60,687 nucleotides of DNA from Candidatus Cloacimonadota bacterium (GCA_021108395.1 JAIOQZ010000041.1:1-60687), one strand, 5' to 3'; positions 21,112-30,872 are shown, counted from the stretch's first letter. Numbers and translations: made by a program. The notes: generated by a model not told the origin, from the sequence alone.

Positions 21112-23463
21112 TTACTTCAACAGCAACGTCTTGCGCACCAGCCGCACGCCCGGCCCCTCCAGGCGGAGAAGATATACTCCGCTGGCCACTGGCTGCCCGG
21201 CGGCATCCAGGCCGCCCCAGTCCACTTGGTGCATGCCTGCCGGCAATGTTGCTTCGACAAGAGTGCACACGCGACGCCCCTGCACGTTATACACCGCCAG
21301 TTCCACCTCACAGGGCTGAACCAGCGTGTAGTGCACGGTCGTGCGTGGATTGAACGGATTGGGCGAGCAGGACAGCGCCGGTGTGGCGGCAGCCGCTTCC
21401 TCGTCTATGCCATTCCAGGGCACGTGGATATCCAGCGGTACATCAGTGCGATTGACATAACAATCGAAGTGAAAGTCGTAATCGCGAGTGACCGGCATAT
21501 CAACCGCCACCCGCAGAAATACGCCCATTGATACGGGATTGTCGGGGACACCGCTTATCTGCCAGAGGCCTGCGTCCGTATTCAGAACAAGCGAGCCTGA
21601 GGTGTTGACCCATTCAAAGTCGTATAACACCCCAGCGTCCTCTCCCTCGCAAAGTATATCGAACGAATAGAGCGGTGAAGTTGTGGAAAACTCGAGATAG
21701 CAACCCCCGTCGAATTCGACCGAAATGTCCCCGTCTGGCGCTGTCCAGCCGCTCTGCTCAACGGGGAAGCTGTCGATGAGGCCTTCGGCGTACTGGAGGA
21801 TGAGCGCGGCGTCGAACGCCAGGATGACGCCGTTGGTGTCCACGTCAGCCACTTCTATGAGGTCGGCCTCCCAGGGCCGCGGGTCGATTTCGGGGATCGG
21901 GTCGAGGCCGGCGGCGTAGTCTAACACGATGTCGGCGTCCGCCTCGGTGACAACTTCGTCGCCGTCCACGTCGCCATAGAGCGTTGGCGGTGGCCCCGAT
22001 ATGCCATAAACGCCGTCGTGGCGCGGATTGCACATGTGCATCTGCGAATGCGCCAGATACTCGTTCCACAGCGCGTCGGTTGACCACACATAGAAGCTGT
22101 TCTGGTCGCCGCTGGTGCTTAGGCCCATGATGTCGAGAAAGCCGTCGCCGTCGATGTCGGCCACGGCCGGTGTGTTGAAGAACGTGGTGCCTGTGCCTGC
22201 CGAAAGCGGCCAGTCGTCCATCGGCGTAGCGTCGTGATTGTAGCCGAGATAAAAACAAGACCCGGTGTTGTCGTCCCACATCAGTTCGACCAGCCCGTCA
22301 CCGTCGAGATCGGCGATGATGGCTTGAGTGTTTATCGACCAGATCGGCCCGACAGGCCAGCCCGGCAGGGGATTGCCGCTCACGTCCCAGACATTCATGT
22401 AGGTGGCCGGGTAGTTCGAGAGCACCTGGTCGCCCACTGCGAGGTCAACTGCGCCGTCGCCGTCGATGTCTCCCACCGCTACGGGCGCGAATATCCAGTA
22501 ACCAAGCGTTTGCGGCCAGCCGGGCAACAGCGTTCCGTCATTATAGAGGCAATGAACCTGGCTGTCGATGGGGGAAGAGCAGTGGTCGCCCACGATTACT
22601 TCACGAACGCCATCATTGTCGAGGTCGGCCAGCACGGGCGACGAATAGGAGTACACGCGGTTGCCGTCCGGGTCGTAGGGCCATCCATCAAGCACGGTTC
22701 CGTCGGCGTTGAAAGCCCATACTGTGTACAATGCCTCTATGATGACTTCGGGGACGCCGTCACCGGTGATGTCGCCACAGGCGGCGCTGGAGGCGGGGAC
22801 GTGGTCCATCTGTTGCGGCCAGCCTGTCATCACGGAACCGTCGCCCTGATAAACATAGACGAAGCCGTCGGGCCAGTTGCGCGCCCCGATGATGATTTCG
22901 AGGTCGCCGTCCATATCGAGGTCGCCCAGGGTGGGCGTACGACATGGTCCGCCGCCGGGGGTAGTCGGAAAGCCGGGCAGCACCGAGCCGTCGATCTCCC
23001 AGGCAAAGACGCAACCCGCATTGCCCGTGCCGCCGATGCGACCACTGGACACGATCTCGCCCTGGCCGTCGCCGTCCACATCGCCGAACGCCGGCGCGCC
23101 ATAGTTCTGGTAAGTCATCTCCTGCGGCCAGCCAGCCCTCATTGTGCCATCTGCCTGATAGACGCAGCACCAAGTGCCAACATTATGCAGCACCTCGAGC
23201 GTTCCGTCGCCGTCGATATCGACGGGAATGCCGCCCTCGATGGTGTAGCCGCTACGGGCCACCGGCCAGCCGTCCCACACCTCCGGCGGTGTGCGCGGCA
23301 ACGTGGGCTGAGTCAGCGACAGGCTGGTATCGTCCACGATCACCATGCCCATGACATCGGGCAGGGCGCGGTGTGCCAGCTCCGGCGGCAGTTCACTAAT
23401 GTGCATCACCACTGCGCCGAGCAGTGCGGGAAAGAAAAAAAGTGCAAGAAGTAGCCGTTTCAT
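21112..23463 (-). CDS. secreted FG-GAP/VCBS repeat protein with dockerin-like domain and T9SS sorting domain
   Basis: ATG 23463 is chosen because AGGAGG precedes it. The 783-residue protein has a signal peptide (MKRLLLALFFFPALLGA), then about seven FG-GAP/VCBS beta-propeller blades recognisable by repeated DIDGDG and DLDGDG calcium loops and GWP turns (residues about 60-470). Around residues 500-570 two EF-hand-like segments (GDVDGDEVVTEADADIVLDY and ADVDTNGVILAFDAALILQY) form a type I dockerin-like module. The C-terminus (NPFNPRTTVHY ... ASGVYLLRLEG ... KTLLLK) is a FlgD-like Por/T9SS sorting domain. It should be surface exposed or secreted; ligand unknown. No cohesin is seen in the window. 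Confidence 0.88.
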   Translation of the reverse strand: MKRLLLALFFFPALLGAVVMHISELPPELAHRALPDVMGMVIVDDTSLSLTQPTLPRTPPEVWDGWPVARSGYTIEGGIPVDIDGDGTLEVLHNVGTWCCVYQADGTMRAGWPQEMTYQNYGAPAFGDVDGDGQGEIVSSGRIGGTGNAGCVFAWEIDGSVLPGFPTTPGGGPCRTPTLGDLDMDGDLEIIIGARNWPDGFVYVYQGDGSVMTGWPQQMDHVPASSAACGDITGDGVPEVIIEALYTVWAFNADGTVLDGWPYDPDGNRVYSYSSPVLADLDNDGVREVIVGDHCSSPIDSQVHCLYNDGTLLPGWPQTLGYWIFAPVAVGDIDGDGAVDLAVGDQVLSNYPATYMNVWDVSGNPLPGWPVGPIWSINTQAIIADLDGDGLVELMWDDNTGSCFYLGYNHDATPMDDWPLSAGTGTTFFNTPAVADIDGDGFLDIMGLSTSGDQNSFYVWSTDALWNEYLAHSQMHMCNPRHDGVYGISGPPPTLYGDVDGDEVVTEADADIVLDYAAGLDPIPEIDPRPWEADLIEVADVDTNGVILAFDAALILQYAEGLIDSFPVEQSGWTAPDGDISVEFDGGCYLEFSTTSPLYSFDILCEGEDAGVLYDFEWVNTSGSLVLNTDAGLWQISGVPDNPVSMGVFLRVAVDMPVTRDYDFHFDCYVNRTDVPLDIHVPWNGIDEEAAAATPALSCSPNPFNPRTTVHYTLVQPCEVELAVYNVQGRRVCTLVEATLPAGMHQVDWGGLDAAGQPVASGVYLLRLEGPGVRLVRKTLLLK

Positions 23464-23480
23464 AAAGCCTCCTGTGTTTA

Positions 23481-24266
23481 TCATATTTGAATTGCTTCCC
23501 AGTCGCTGCCGCGCTTGCGGAATATTTCACTGAACCCCAGCGAGCGCAGGATGTCGAGGCAACGGTCATAGTGGTCGTCGAATTGCTCTGGCGCATGAGC
23601 GTCGGAACCGATGGTGATAAGCCTGCCGCCCAGCTCACGGAACCGCGCCAGATGCGCAGGTTGTGGCAATATGTCGTTCAGCGGCTTGCGTAGCGACGAG
23701 TAGTTCACCTCGAGCACGGTCTCCCGCCGCACCAGCGTGCGCAACACCTCATCTATTAGCGGCGCGGCGAAGGATTCATCCGGCACAGAGCGCAAATAGC
23801 GCTTCCAGATGCCCAGGTGCCCCAGCACGTCGAAGCGGCCGAATTCGGCCAGGTCGAGGTTCTCCTGATAATAGACGCGGATGTCGTCAGGCGTTATCGG
23901 ACGCGTGAGCGGCATCGAGTAGTTGAATCCGTCTGGAGACATGTGAATGCTGGCGACGATAATCTCCGGCGGGTGAAAGGCAAAAATGGCATCGGCTGCC
24001 CGCCAGTGCCGGTGGTACTCCCCCGCCTCGACGCCAAACAGCAGCTCGATGGCATCGCCGGTCTCGCGGCGCAGGGCGTCGAACTCCCGCCAGTAGGGCA
24101 GGTATGCCGGCAGACCGAACTCGCAGAGATCGAACTGGCCGAAGTCGAAGTGCTCGGTGAAGGCGATGCTGCCATAACCGGCATCGATGGCGCTACGCGC
24201 CAGGCCGCGCATGGTGTTACTGCTGTCAGCCGAGTAGTCGGCGTGCAGATGATAGTCAATCTTCAT
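23481..24266 (-). CDS. PHP-domain histidinol-phosphatase-like phosphoesterase (HisJ family)
   Basis: The 261-residue protein starts MKIDYHLHADYS, and has TEHFDF, GVEAGEY, ASIHMSP, DVLGHLG and GSDAHAP, the ordered metal-binding motifs of the PHP phosphoesterase fold. This arrangement matches HisJ-type histidinol-phosphate phosphatase, the penultimate step of histidine synthesis. No other his gene is nearby, so another phosphate ester is possible. It lies 12 bases after the TPR gene and 17 bases before the cargo gene, so it is co-transcribed with both. Confidence 0.82.
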   Translation of the reverse strand: MKIDYHLHADYSADSSNTMRGLARSAIDAGYGSIAFTEHFDFGQFDLCEFGLPAYLPYWREFDALRRETGDAIELLFGVEAGEYHRHWRAADAIFAFHPPEIIVASIHMSPDGFNYSMPLTRPITPDDIRVYYQENLDLAEFGRFDVLGHLGIWKRYLRSVPDESFAAPLIDEVLRTLVRRETVLEVNYSSLRKPLNDILPQPAHLARFRELGGRLITIGSDAHAPEQFDDHYDRCLDILRSLGFSEIFRKRGSDWEAIQI

Positions 24267-24278
24267 AACGAGATTCCT

Positions 24279-26759
24279 TCATGGCGAAAGCGCTCGCTCG
24301 GTTTGCAGCAGGATTGCGCGAAAGCCGAGTGGCTGCCGCAACCCCATGATGTCATCGCCCAGATCTGCGCGCAATTCCTTCAGACGATTGCGCACCTGCT
24401 GTGCACGCCCCAGCCCCACAAGGGGCAGCGCTTGATCGTAGAAATACCACGCCGGCAGCGATTGCCCGGCCTCATCGTACAGATCGGCCAGCCCGATGGC
24501 AACCTCTCCCCTGTGCGGATTGTCGGGATAGGCGAGGTAGATGTCCAGCAATTTCCGGCGGGCATCGTCGGGACGGTCGAGGGCGATGGCGGCCAGATAG
24601 CACATATAGAGCGCTTCGGCGCGGTGCGGGTGTGTCAGGTTTGCATCCACCGGACGCAATATGTTCTGCACAGCCTCAAATTGTTGCATCCGCAGCAGGT
24701 TGTCGGCCAATCGCAGCCGCACCGTGCCTGTATCGACGTAAGTGGAATCTTCCATCAGGCCAAAATATAGCTCGTTTGCCTCGCGGTAAAGCTCGTTCTT
24801 CTCGAAGTGAGCGGCCAGACGCACCAGAATCGCCTCGTGAATCACCCGGTCGTTCACGGAGTCGGCCAGAGCGGCGTAGCGACGGGAAACCGCCGTGAGG
24901 CCCTCGTTGGCAAGTAGTGTGTCAAGTTGCACCAATGCCTTCAGCCGCAGTGAGCGGTCGCCCACTCCCAGCACAAGCAGCTCGAAGGTATCACAGGCGG
25001 CTGCCTGCCTGCCAAGCATAGCCAGGGCGCGTCCGCGCAGAAAGCTTGTCGTGTCGACGGGCGCGGCGGGGGGCATGGCCAGTTCCAGCGCCAGTTGCGA
25101 CTCGCCTGTCTCGACATAATATCGCATGAGGTCGAGCGCGGCGCGGGCTGAATAGCGATTGAGGGGCCACGTTTCGACAAATCGCCGCAGAAATGTGGCG
25201 GCGTCCGCTTCCTCGCCCAGCAGCAAAGCGCAACGCTCGCGTCGCCAGACGATGGTGTCGTCCAGCTCCTCTGGCGGCAGCAGCCGATAGAAATCCCTGG
25301 CGGTGGCCCAGTCGCCGCTGTCGAAGAAAACATCGCCCAGAACCCGTGCGAAGCGAGACCTCTGCGCCGGCCGCACCTCTTCATAGAGCCGCATAAATTC
25401 GCGCCGCAGGGTGACAAACTGCCCGGCGCGGTTCATGTTGTCGAGATAGCTGGAGAGCATGTCGCCCTGCAAGGCGGACGGATACTTCAGCGCCAGCCGG
25501 CGGTAATAGCGGCGCGCCTCTTCATGGTGCTCGGTAAAAGTGTAGAGCGTGGCCAGGTCGCCTGTGGCCAGGCTGTCAAACAGCCCGGCGCTATCCTCGC
25601 CCAGATTCTTGATCCACCAATAGGCGGCGTTGCTGTAGCGAAAGTATTCGTGAAAGGCCCAGCCGATGGCGTAGTTTGCATAGTTTTCCTGCTCGCAGGA
25701 CAGGGGCGGTGCGCTCTGTAGTCGCAGATAGTATTTGAAGTTGCACTCAGCCTGCTGGTAACGGCGCATGTGATAATCGAGCTCGCCTTGCAGCAGCATC
25801 GCCTGGCGCATCCGTGTCTTGGTTTCGTCTGCCGCCAGTGACATGAGAGCGTCGGACTGGGCATAGTTGCCGCGCTTCCACTGCAGCAGGGCTTCGAGCA
25901 CTCGCGTCGAGTCGGTGGGAGCAAGCTCGTCGAGCTTGGCAGCGGCGAGGTCGAGCAGGTCGTAGTGCAGGGCCAGAGCCACGAGGTTGCGCCTTGTGAC
26001 CTGAAGCTGCGCGCCGGAGAGAATCATCAGGTCGGTGTCGGTGAGGCTGTCACGCGGGGAGGCCAGCAGCTTCAGATCATACAGCACGGCGCGGTAGCCT
26101 GGTGGCATCCGCGTGTCGGGCTGCGCCGCCGCGTCCGAATGACCGCCAGAGCCATGCAGCCCCAACGCACGGTCGATGCGCTCCCGCGCTTCGACGGTGT
26201 GGCCGGTATAGAACGCCGCCGCGCCCGATAGAATCTCCCAGGTCCAGTCGGGAAACATGCCTGGCGAAAACATGTTCAGCATCTGCCGCGCTTCTTCATA
26301 TCGCCCTTCGTCCAGCAACGATAGGACGCCACGCAGCATCGTGCGCCTGCTGCGCTCGCCCGGCACATAGCGCAGCGAGGAAACCAGGCGCTGAAAACGG
26401 TCTATCTCGCCGCGGCGACGGCAGGCCTGCATGTATGGGCCCAGATAGTCGGCAAAGGCGCGTTCCTGAAAGGCGCGGCCCGCCGACTCTACCAGCGCGA
26501 TGATGGCGCTGTCGCCCTCGATGGTGGATAGCAGCCGCAGTTGCAACAGGCGGTGAGCGTCGCTTTGCAGGGACGGTGGAGTGCGCCGCAACGCCGTCAG
26601 GGCGCTGTCGGGCGAGGATGGGGCGAGTGTTTGCGCCTGGCGCAGATCGCGGCGGGCGATTTCTTCGAGGGAGTCGCAATAGCGCACCTCGTCCCAGTTA
26701 AGCACCATCAACGACGCCAGGGCAATGCCTGCGACCAGCACAAGCGACACGCGCAACAT
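24279..26759 (-). CDS. exported or membrane-anchored TPR-repeat protein of unknown role
   Basis: ATG 26759 overlaps the stop codon of the upstream activase gene by one base; more upstream starts would overlap that gene deeply. The 826-residue product has an N-terminal hydrophobic segment (SLVLVAGIALASLMVL), uncleaved anchor or signal peptide, followed by almost purely helical sequence with tetratricopeptide-type spacing, for example ALLYKGA-like A/Y/L patterns, FTEHHEEARRYYRRLALKYP and SGDWATARDFYRLLP. There is no catalytic motif. Such proteins act as periplasmic scaffolds; the partner is unknown. It lies between a CoA-dehydratase activator and a PHP phosphatase in a tight operon, which gives no clear functional hint. 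Confidence 0.8.
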   Translation of the reverse strand: MLRVSLVLVAGIALASLMVLNWDEVRYCDSLEEIARRDLRQAQTLAPSSPDSALTALRRTPPSLQSDAHRLLQLRLLSTIEGDSAIIALVESAGRAFQERAFADYLGPYMQACRRRGEIDRFQRLVSSLRYVPGERSRRTMLRGVLSLLDEGRYEEARQMLNMFSPGMFPDWTWEILSGAAAFYTGHTVEARERIDRALGLHGSGGHSDAAAQPDTRMPPGYRAVLYDLKLLASPRDSLTDTDLMILSGAQLQVTRRNLVALALHYDLLDLAAAKLDELAPTDSTRVLEALLQWKRGNYAQSDALMSLAADETKTRMRQAMLLQGELDYHMRRYQQAECNFKYYLRLQSAPPLSCEQENYANYAIGWAFHEYFRYSNAAYWWIKNLGEDSAGLFDSLATGDLATLYTFTEHHEEARRYYRRLALKYPSALQGDMLSSYLDNMNRAGQFVTLRREFMRLYEEVRPAQRSRFARVLGDVFFDSGDWATARDFYRLLPPEELDDTIVWRRERCALLLGEEADAATFLRRFVETWPLNRYSARAALDLMRYYVETGESQLALELAMPPAAPVDTTSFLRGRALAMLGRQAAACDTFELLVLGVGDRSLRLKALVQLDTLLANEGLTAVSRRYAALADSVNDRVIHEAILVRLAAHFEKNELYREANELYFGLMEDSTYVDTGTVRLRLADNLLRMQQFEAVQNILRPVDANLTHPHRAEALYMCYLAAIALDRPDDARRKLLDIYLAYPDNPHRGEVAIGLADLYDEAGQSLPAWYFYDQALPLVGLGRAQQVRNRLKELRADLGDDIMGLRQPLGFRAILLQTERALSP

Positions 26760-27559
26760 CACGCCTCTCGCTCGGAGACCAGCAGGGCGGCCCCCAGCGC
26801 GCCGGTGAGCACAGGCTGCCACGGCGCGACAGCAACCGGCAGTTCAAAGGATTGCGCCAGAGCAATGCGAACGCCCTCGTTGGCGGCCACGCCCCCGGTA
26901 AACACTATGGGCGACACTACCGGCAGCCCCGCCGCCATCTGCGCAATGCGCCTGGCAACGGCACGGTGAACGCCGGCGACGATGTCCGGCGCCTCTGCCC
27001 CAGTGGCCAGCAAGCCCACGATTTCGCTCTCGGCGAACACCACGCAGGTGGCGTTTATCTCGATAGGCCGCGTGGCTCTGGCGCTCATGTCACCCAGGCG
27101 GTCAACGGTGGATTCGAGGATGTGAGCCAGCACTTCGAGAAAGCGGCCGGTGCCGGCGGCGCAACGGTCGTTCATGGCGAAGTCAACGACGCGGCCTGCG
27201 GCGTCGAGACAAATGACTTTCGAGTCCTGCCCGCCAATGTCGATGATGCAGCGCACGTCCGGCGCGAGGTGCGCCACTCCCCGAGCATGGCAGCTAATCT
27301 CGCTGATAACTCTTGTGGCGCCGGGCACGATGCGCCGTCCATAGCCGGTGGCCACCACTGACTTGAAATCTGTAGCGGCGACACCCAGCGCTGCCTCTGC
27401 CTGGCCCAACAGTTCGCGGGCCGACTTGTCGGGGCGAACGCCGGTGGCTGTGTAGCCAGACCATGCCACTTGCATTGCCGCCTTGTCCCAGACGACCAGC
27501 TTGGTGGTGCGGGAACCGCAATCGACTCCGGCGAAAAGCAGGCGATCAGCAGTACACAT
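26759..27559 (-). CDS. 2-hydroxyacyl-CoA dehydratase activator-type ATPase (BadF/BcrA family)
   Basis: The start at ATG 27559 (MCTADRLLFAGVDCGSRTTKLVV) overlaps the M16 gene end by 14 bases and gives a 266-residue protein, the usual size of the activator (HgdC/YjiL group). It has the ASKHA phosphate loop GVDCGSRTTK, DIGGQDSK, and the two conserved cysteines in NDRCAAGTGRFLE and TCVVFAESE that bridge one [4Fe-4S] cluster between the two subunits of the homodimer. Such enzymes hydrolyse ATP to inject one electron into a dehydratase or benzoyl-CoA-type reductase. No dehydratase subunits lie in the window, so its target must be encoded elsewhere. Confidence 0.9.
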   Translation of the reverse strand: MCTADRLLFAGVDCGSRTTKLVVWDKAAMQVAWSGYTATGVRPDKSARELLGQAEAALGVAATDFKSVVATGYGRRIVPGATRVISEISCHARGVAHLAPDVRCIIDIGGQDSKVICLDAAGRVVDFAMNDRCAAGTGRFLEVLAHILESTVDRLGDMSARATRPIEINATCVVFAESEIVGLLATGAEAPDIVAGVHRAVARRIAQMAAGLPVVSPIVFTGGVAANEGVRIALAQSFELPVAVAPWQPVLTGALGAALLVSEREA

Positions 27560-30062
27560 GAGTGTAAAGGTTGTCGGGCGTGAACCAGCGTTGCGACTCC
27601 TCCCGCAACATATCGAGAGTGACTGCCCGCAGGCGGTCATCGCGGCTGAGATAGTAGTCGTAGCCGTAGTCAAGCGCCACCAGCATGGCGATAATCTGCG
27701 CCTGATGCGACACGCTCTCTTCGTCTAACAGGCGCTCACCGCGAATGGCCATTTGCGCCGTTTCCAGCTCTCGCGGGGTAATCCTGCCCTGGCGACAGGC
27801 CGCCAGTTGCCGCCCAATCTCGGCCAGGCTCTCGCTTTCGGCGGCGGCGTCCACGATGGCAGAGGCCGCAAACCAGCCGCGGCTGCGGGTGGCGCGGTAA
27901 TCGAAGCCGACGGAATAGGCCGCGCCCAGGCGTTCACGCAAGGCTGCATAAAGACGGCTGTGCAAATCGCCACCAAGGATGTGCGCCAAAACATAGAGCG
28001 CGGTCGTGCGCTCCGCCTCGAGCCCGCCGGCGGCAAACCCGCCGACGTGGAGGATGGATTGGTCCATACCGCTGCGGCGTGTGTGAAGATGGCGCTTCGA
28101 GGGCGTCAGCAACGGGGCGGCAGGGGGCAAAACGGTGTCCGCACCTGGGATGCTGAAAGCGCTTTCGAGCAGGCCCGTCACGCGGTCGAAGTCGATATCG
28201 CCCACTATACTGAGAACCATGTTGTCTGGACGATACCACTGCCGGAACCACCGTTGAACCTTTGCGCGTGAAAGCTTGTGAAGGCTGGTTTTGGTGCCGT
28301 AACGGTCGAGGTATTGCGAGCCGCGGCCAAACATCATCCGATTCCACAGCGCCGAGGCGTGCGCTGCCGGCTTGTCCTTGATGCGGTCGATGATGCTGGC
28401 GGTGGTCTTCTTGATGTTTTGTAGGTGTTCTTCAGGGAAGGTGGGAACGTTCAGCATCTCAGCTATCAGTTCGACTGCCGGTTCCAGCTCGAAGCACTTG
28501 CAGCGAATGAGACTGCACTCGAGACGACTGGCCACGCTGAGCGCCATCCCGTGCCTGGCGCAATCGGCCAGAATCTGGTGATGATTGCGTTGCCGGGTGC
28601 CATACAGCAGCAGCGTACCGGCCAACTGGTTGATGCCGCGGTCGGTGGTTTCATTAAGCTGCGATACCCGCGTGGCCAGCGCCACGCCGATGGTGGGCCG
28701 GTCGGGCGCCCGCTTCAAGCAAACACGCATCCCGCAGGAAAGCACGCCCTCGCAGTAGTCGCCCTCGCCACGACAGGCACGGCGCGAAACAGCGTCTGCG
28801 CGAGGCTTGTGGGAATTATATTCCAGCTTGCGCGCCCCCAGATGAAACAGGTGCAGCGCAGCAGGGTCGAAATGGCGGGCGGCAAGGCGTTCAAGCTGCG
28901 CCTTGTCGATGCTGCGTGTTTGCTCAGGGAAACGCTGAAAGTTGCGCCAGTCACCCGAAACTTCTTCGGAACCGAGACTGAAAGCCAGCGATTCGGTGTA
29001 CTCCTGAGCATAACGATGACCGTGCAGCATCTCGGTTTTCTGCCGCTCCACCTCGGTGGGTTTGGGGCCAAAACGCTGAAAGCGTTCCATCTCCTGTCGC
29101 ACGATGTCGAAAATCCGTACAGGGTCGGCGCCGCGCCGCGGGAACAGCAACACAATGCCGATGCCATCGTGCAGCCCGCTCAACGATGAAATCCTGCTGC
29201 CGTCAATGAGATGCTCGACGTGGTAGAGGCGCTCGTGCAGACGCGAGTTCTTCCCCCCTGCGAACACGCGGCTCAACAGGCTTTGGGCATGGGCGTCGGG
29301 GTGAGCGTCGGCGTATTCGGGGAGGCAGAAGGCCAACAGCGGGTTATCGAGCTTGCGCCTCAGGTGATGAAAACCGCCGGCGGTGCGCCAGGGCTCCGGC
29401 TCGACGTGCGGCTTTGCCGACGCTGTGCCTCGCCAGCCGCCAAAGGCAACCTCGGCCTGCTGCACAATCTGCTCCACCGAAGCGTCGCCGGTGACAACGA
29501 GAAAGGCGTTGTCCGGCACAAACCAGGTGCGATAGAAACCGGTGAGCTGCTCCCAGGTAGCCGCCAGCAGCGAGGCTTCGTCGCCGGCGATGGGCAGCCG
29601 CAACGGGTTGCGGCGGTAATAGAGCTGCGGGATTTGCTCGTAAAACCAGTCCTCAGGGTCATTGCGATACTGCTTTATCTCCTCGATGACCACCTTGCGC
29701 TCGAAGTCGAAATCCTGGCGCCCGAACGTGCTGTGGCAGGTCAGTTCGGCCAGCAGGGCAAGGCCGTCGGACATGAACTCGGATGGCAGGGTGATGGTGA
29801 AGCAGGTCGAGTCGTGCTCGGTGAAGGCGTTCAGGTGGCCGCCCATGCGGGCCGCAGCCTCGGTGAGCGAGTTGTTTGGCCAGGCGCGTGTCGCCTTGAA
29901 AACGAGATGCTCGATAAAATGTGACCAGCCGGCCTGGTCGGTGGATTCCCAGCACGACCCCATGCGGATGTAGAGCTGTGCGCTCAGCACCGGATGAGAG
30001 CGCATTGGCGCATGAATGACCCGCAGTCCGTTGGAAAGAACGCTCTGGCCAATCTCAATCAT
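27546..30062 (-). CDS. M16-family zinc peptidase, two-domain fusion
   Basis: ATG 30062 starts MIEIGQSVLSNGLRV, the standard beginning of M16 proteins; the 838-residue chain contains two M16 halves. The inverted zinc motif HFIEH is at His48, Glu51 and His52, and the downstream VIEEIKQYRNDPED supplies the third ligand Glu. The second half (from about residue 440, SCGMRVCLKRAPDRP) lacks HxxEH, as expected for the inactive half, but keeps the substrate-closing fold (RSRGWFAASAIVDAA). There is no signal peptide, so it is probably cytoplasmic and degrades peptides. It overlaps folE2 upstream by 8 bases. Confidence 0.92.
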   Translation of the reverse strand: MIEIGQSVLSNGLRVIHAPMRSHPVLSAQLYIRMGSCWESTDQAGWSHFIEHLVFKATRAWPNNSLTEAAARMGGHLNAFTEHDSTCFTITLPSEFMSDGLALLAELTCHSTFGRQDFDFERKVVIEEIKQYRNDPEDWFYEQIPQLYYRRNPLRLPIAGDEASLLAATWEQLTGFYRTWFVPDNAFLVVTGDASVEQIVQQAEVAFGGWRGTASAKPHVEPEPWRTAGGFHHLRRKLDNPLLAFCLPEYADAHPDAHAQSLLSRVFAGGKNSRLHERLYHVEHLIDGSRISSLSGLHDGIGIVLLFPRRGADPVRIFDIVRQEMERFQRFGPKPTEVERQKTEMLHGHRYAQEYTESLAFSLGSEEVSGDWRNFQRFPEQTRSIDKAQLERLAARHFDPAALHLFHLGARKLEYNSHKPRADAVSRRACRGEGDYCEGVLSCGMRVCLKRAPDRPTIGVALATRVSQLNETTDRGINQLAGTLLLYGTRQRNHHQILADCARHGMALSVASRLECSLIRCKCFELEPAVELIAEMLNVPTFPEEHLQNIKKTTASIIDRIKDKPAAHASALWNRMMFGRGSQYLDRYGTKTSLHKLSRAKVQRWFRQWYRPDNMVLSIVGDIDFDRVTGLLESAFSIPGADTVLPPAAPLLTPSKRHLHTRRSGMDQSILHVGGFAAGGLEAERTTALYVLAHILGGDLHSRLYAALRERLGAAYSVGFDYRATRSRGWFAASAIVDAAAESESLAEIGRQLAACRQGRITPRELETAQMAIRGERLLDEESVSHQAQIIAMLVALDYGYDYYLSRDDRLRAVTLDMLREESQRWFTPDNLYTHVYC

Positions 30063-30843
30063 CGGCGCCGCCAGGCCCGCGCACCCACGCCTTGCGAGCA
30101 TAGGCGTTGTGGCTGTGAATCGACTCCATGTTCTCGCTCTCGACAACAAAGCTGCGGATGCGCTCGTCGGCTTGCAGGCGCAGAGTCACTTCGCGCACGA
30201 TGTCCTCGACAAAGCGCGGGTTGTCGTAGGCGTGCTCCGTCACCCAGCGTTCGTCCTCGCGTTTCAGCAGCGGCCAAAGCTCGCAACTGGCGCAGCTCTC
30301 GACCGTCTCGATAATCTCTTCGAGCCAGATGAACCGCTCATAGCAAAGCTCGACCCGCACCTGCGAACGCTGGTTGTGGGCGCCCCGCTCGCTAATCTCG
30401 CGGGAGCAGGGACACAGCGTCGTCACCGGCACATCCACCCCGATACGAAGTTCATAGCCATCGCCCAGGGCGGCATCGAACCAGCAGTCATACACCTGCA
30501 ACGATTTACTGCCGGACACCGGCGCGGTTTTGCGGATGAAGTATGGAAAGCTGATGTGCACAAAGGCGCGGTCGGCGTCGAGGGCGCGGCGAACCTCGGC
30601 GAGAAACTCAGGAAGCTTGTCGATAAAGGTTTCGCGGTGAAAGCGGCTCAACACTTCGAGAAAGCGGCTCATGTGCGTTCCACGATGATGGTGCGGCAGA
30701 TCGACCGTGATGTCGAGGGTGGCGACAGTTGACTGTGTTTCGCTGGCGCGGTCGCTGACGATTATCGGGTAGCGAACGCTCCTCACGCCCACTTTGTCGA
30801 TGCCGATCCTGCGATCATCGTTTTCGCTCTGTATGTCATTCAC
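30055..30843 (-). CDS. folE2: GTP cyclohydrolase I type B (FolE2)
   Basis: Start is taken as GTG 30843 because GGAGG lies 6 bases before it; a longer frame would invade apbE. The 262-residue protein has the FolE2 core: DLPHHHRGTHMSRF, FPYFIRKTAPVSG, CPCSREISERGAHNQRS with the metal/catalytic cysteine, and the C-terminal ESIHSHNAYA. It opens GTP to 7,8-dihydroneopterin triphosphate for folate or queuosine synthesis and, unlike FolE, works with metals other than zinc. Neighbours (apbE upstream, M16 peptidase overlapping downstream) are not folate genes. Confidence 0.93.
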   Translation of the reverse strand: MNDIQSENDDRRIGIDKVGVRSVRYPIIVSDRASETQSTVATLDITVDLPHHHRGTHMSRFLEVLSRFHRETFIDKLPEFLAEVRRALDADRAFVHISFPYFIRKTAPVSGSKSLQVYDCWFDAALGDGYELRIGVDVPVTTLCPCSREISERGAHNQRSQVRVELCYERFIWLEEIIETVESCASCELWPLLKREDERWVTEHAYDNPRFVEDIVREVTLRLQADERIRSFVVESENMESIHSHNAYARKAWVRGPGGADD

Positions 30844-30872
30844 GCCCTGCCTCCAAACGTGGCAAAGCGCCA

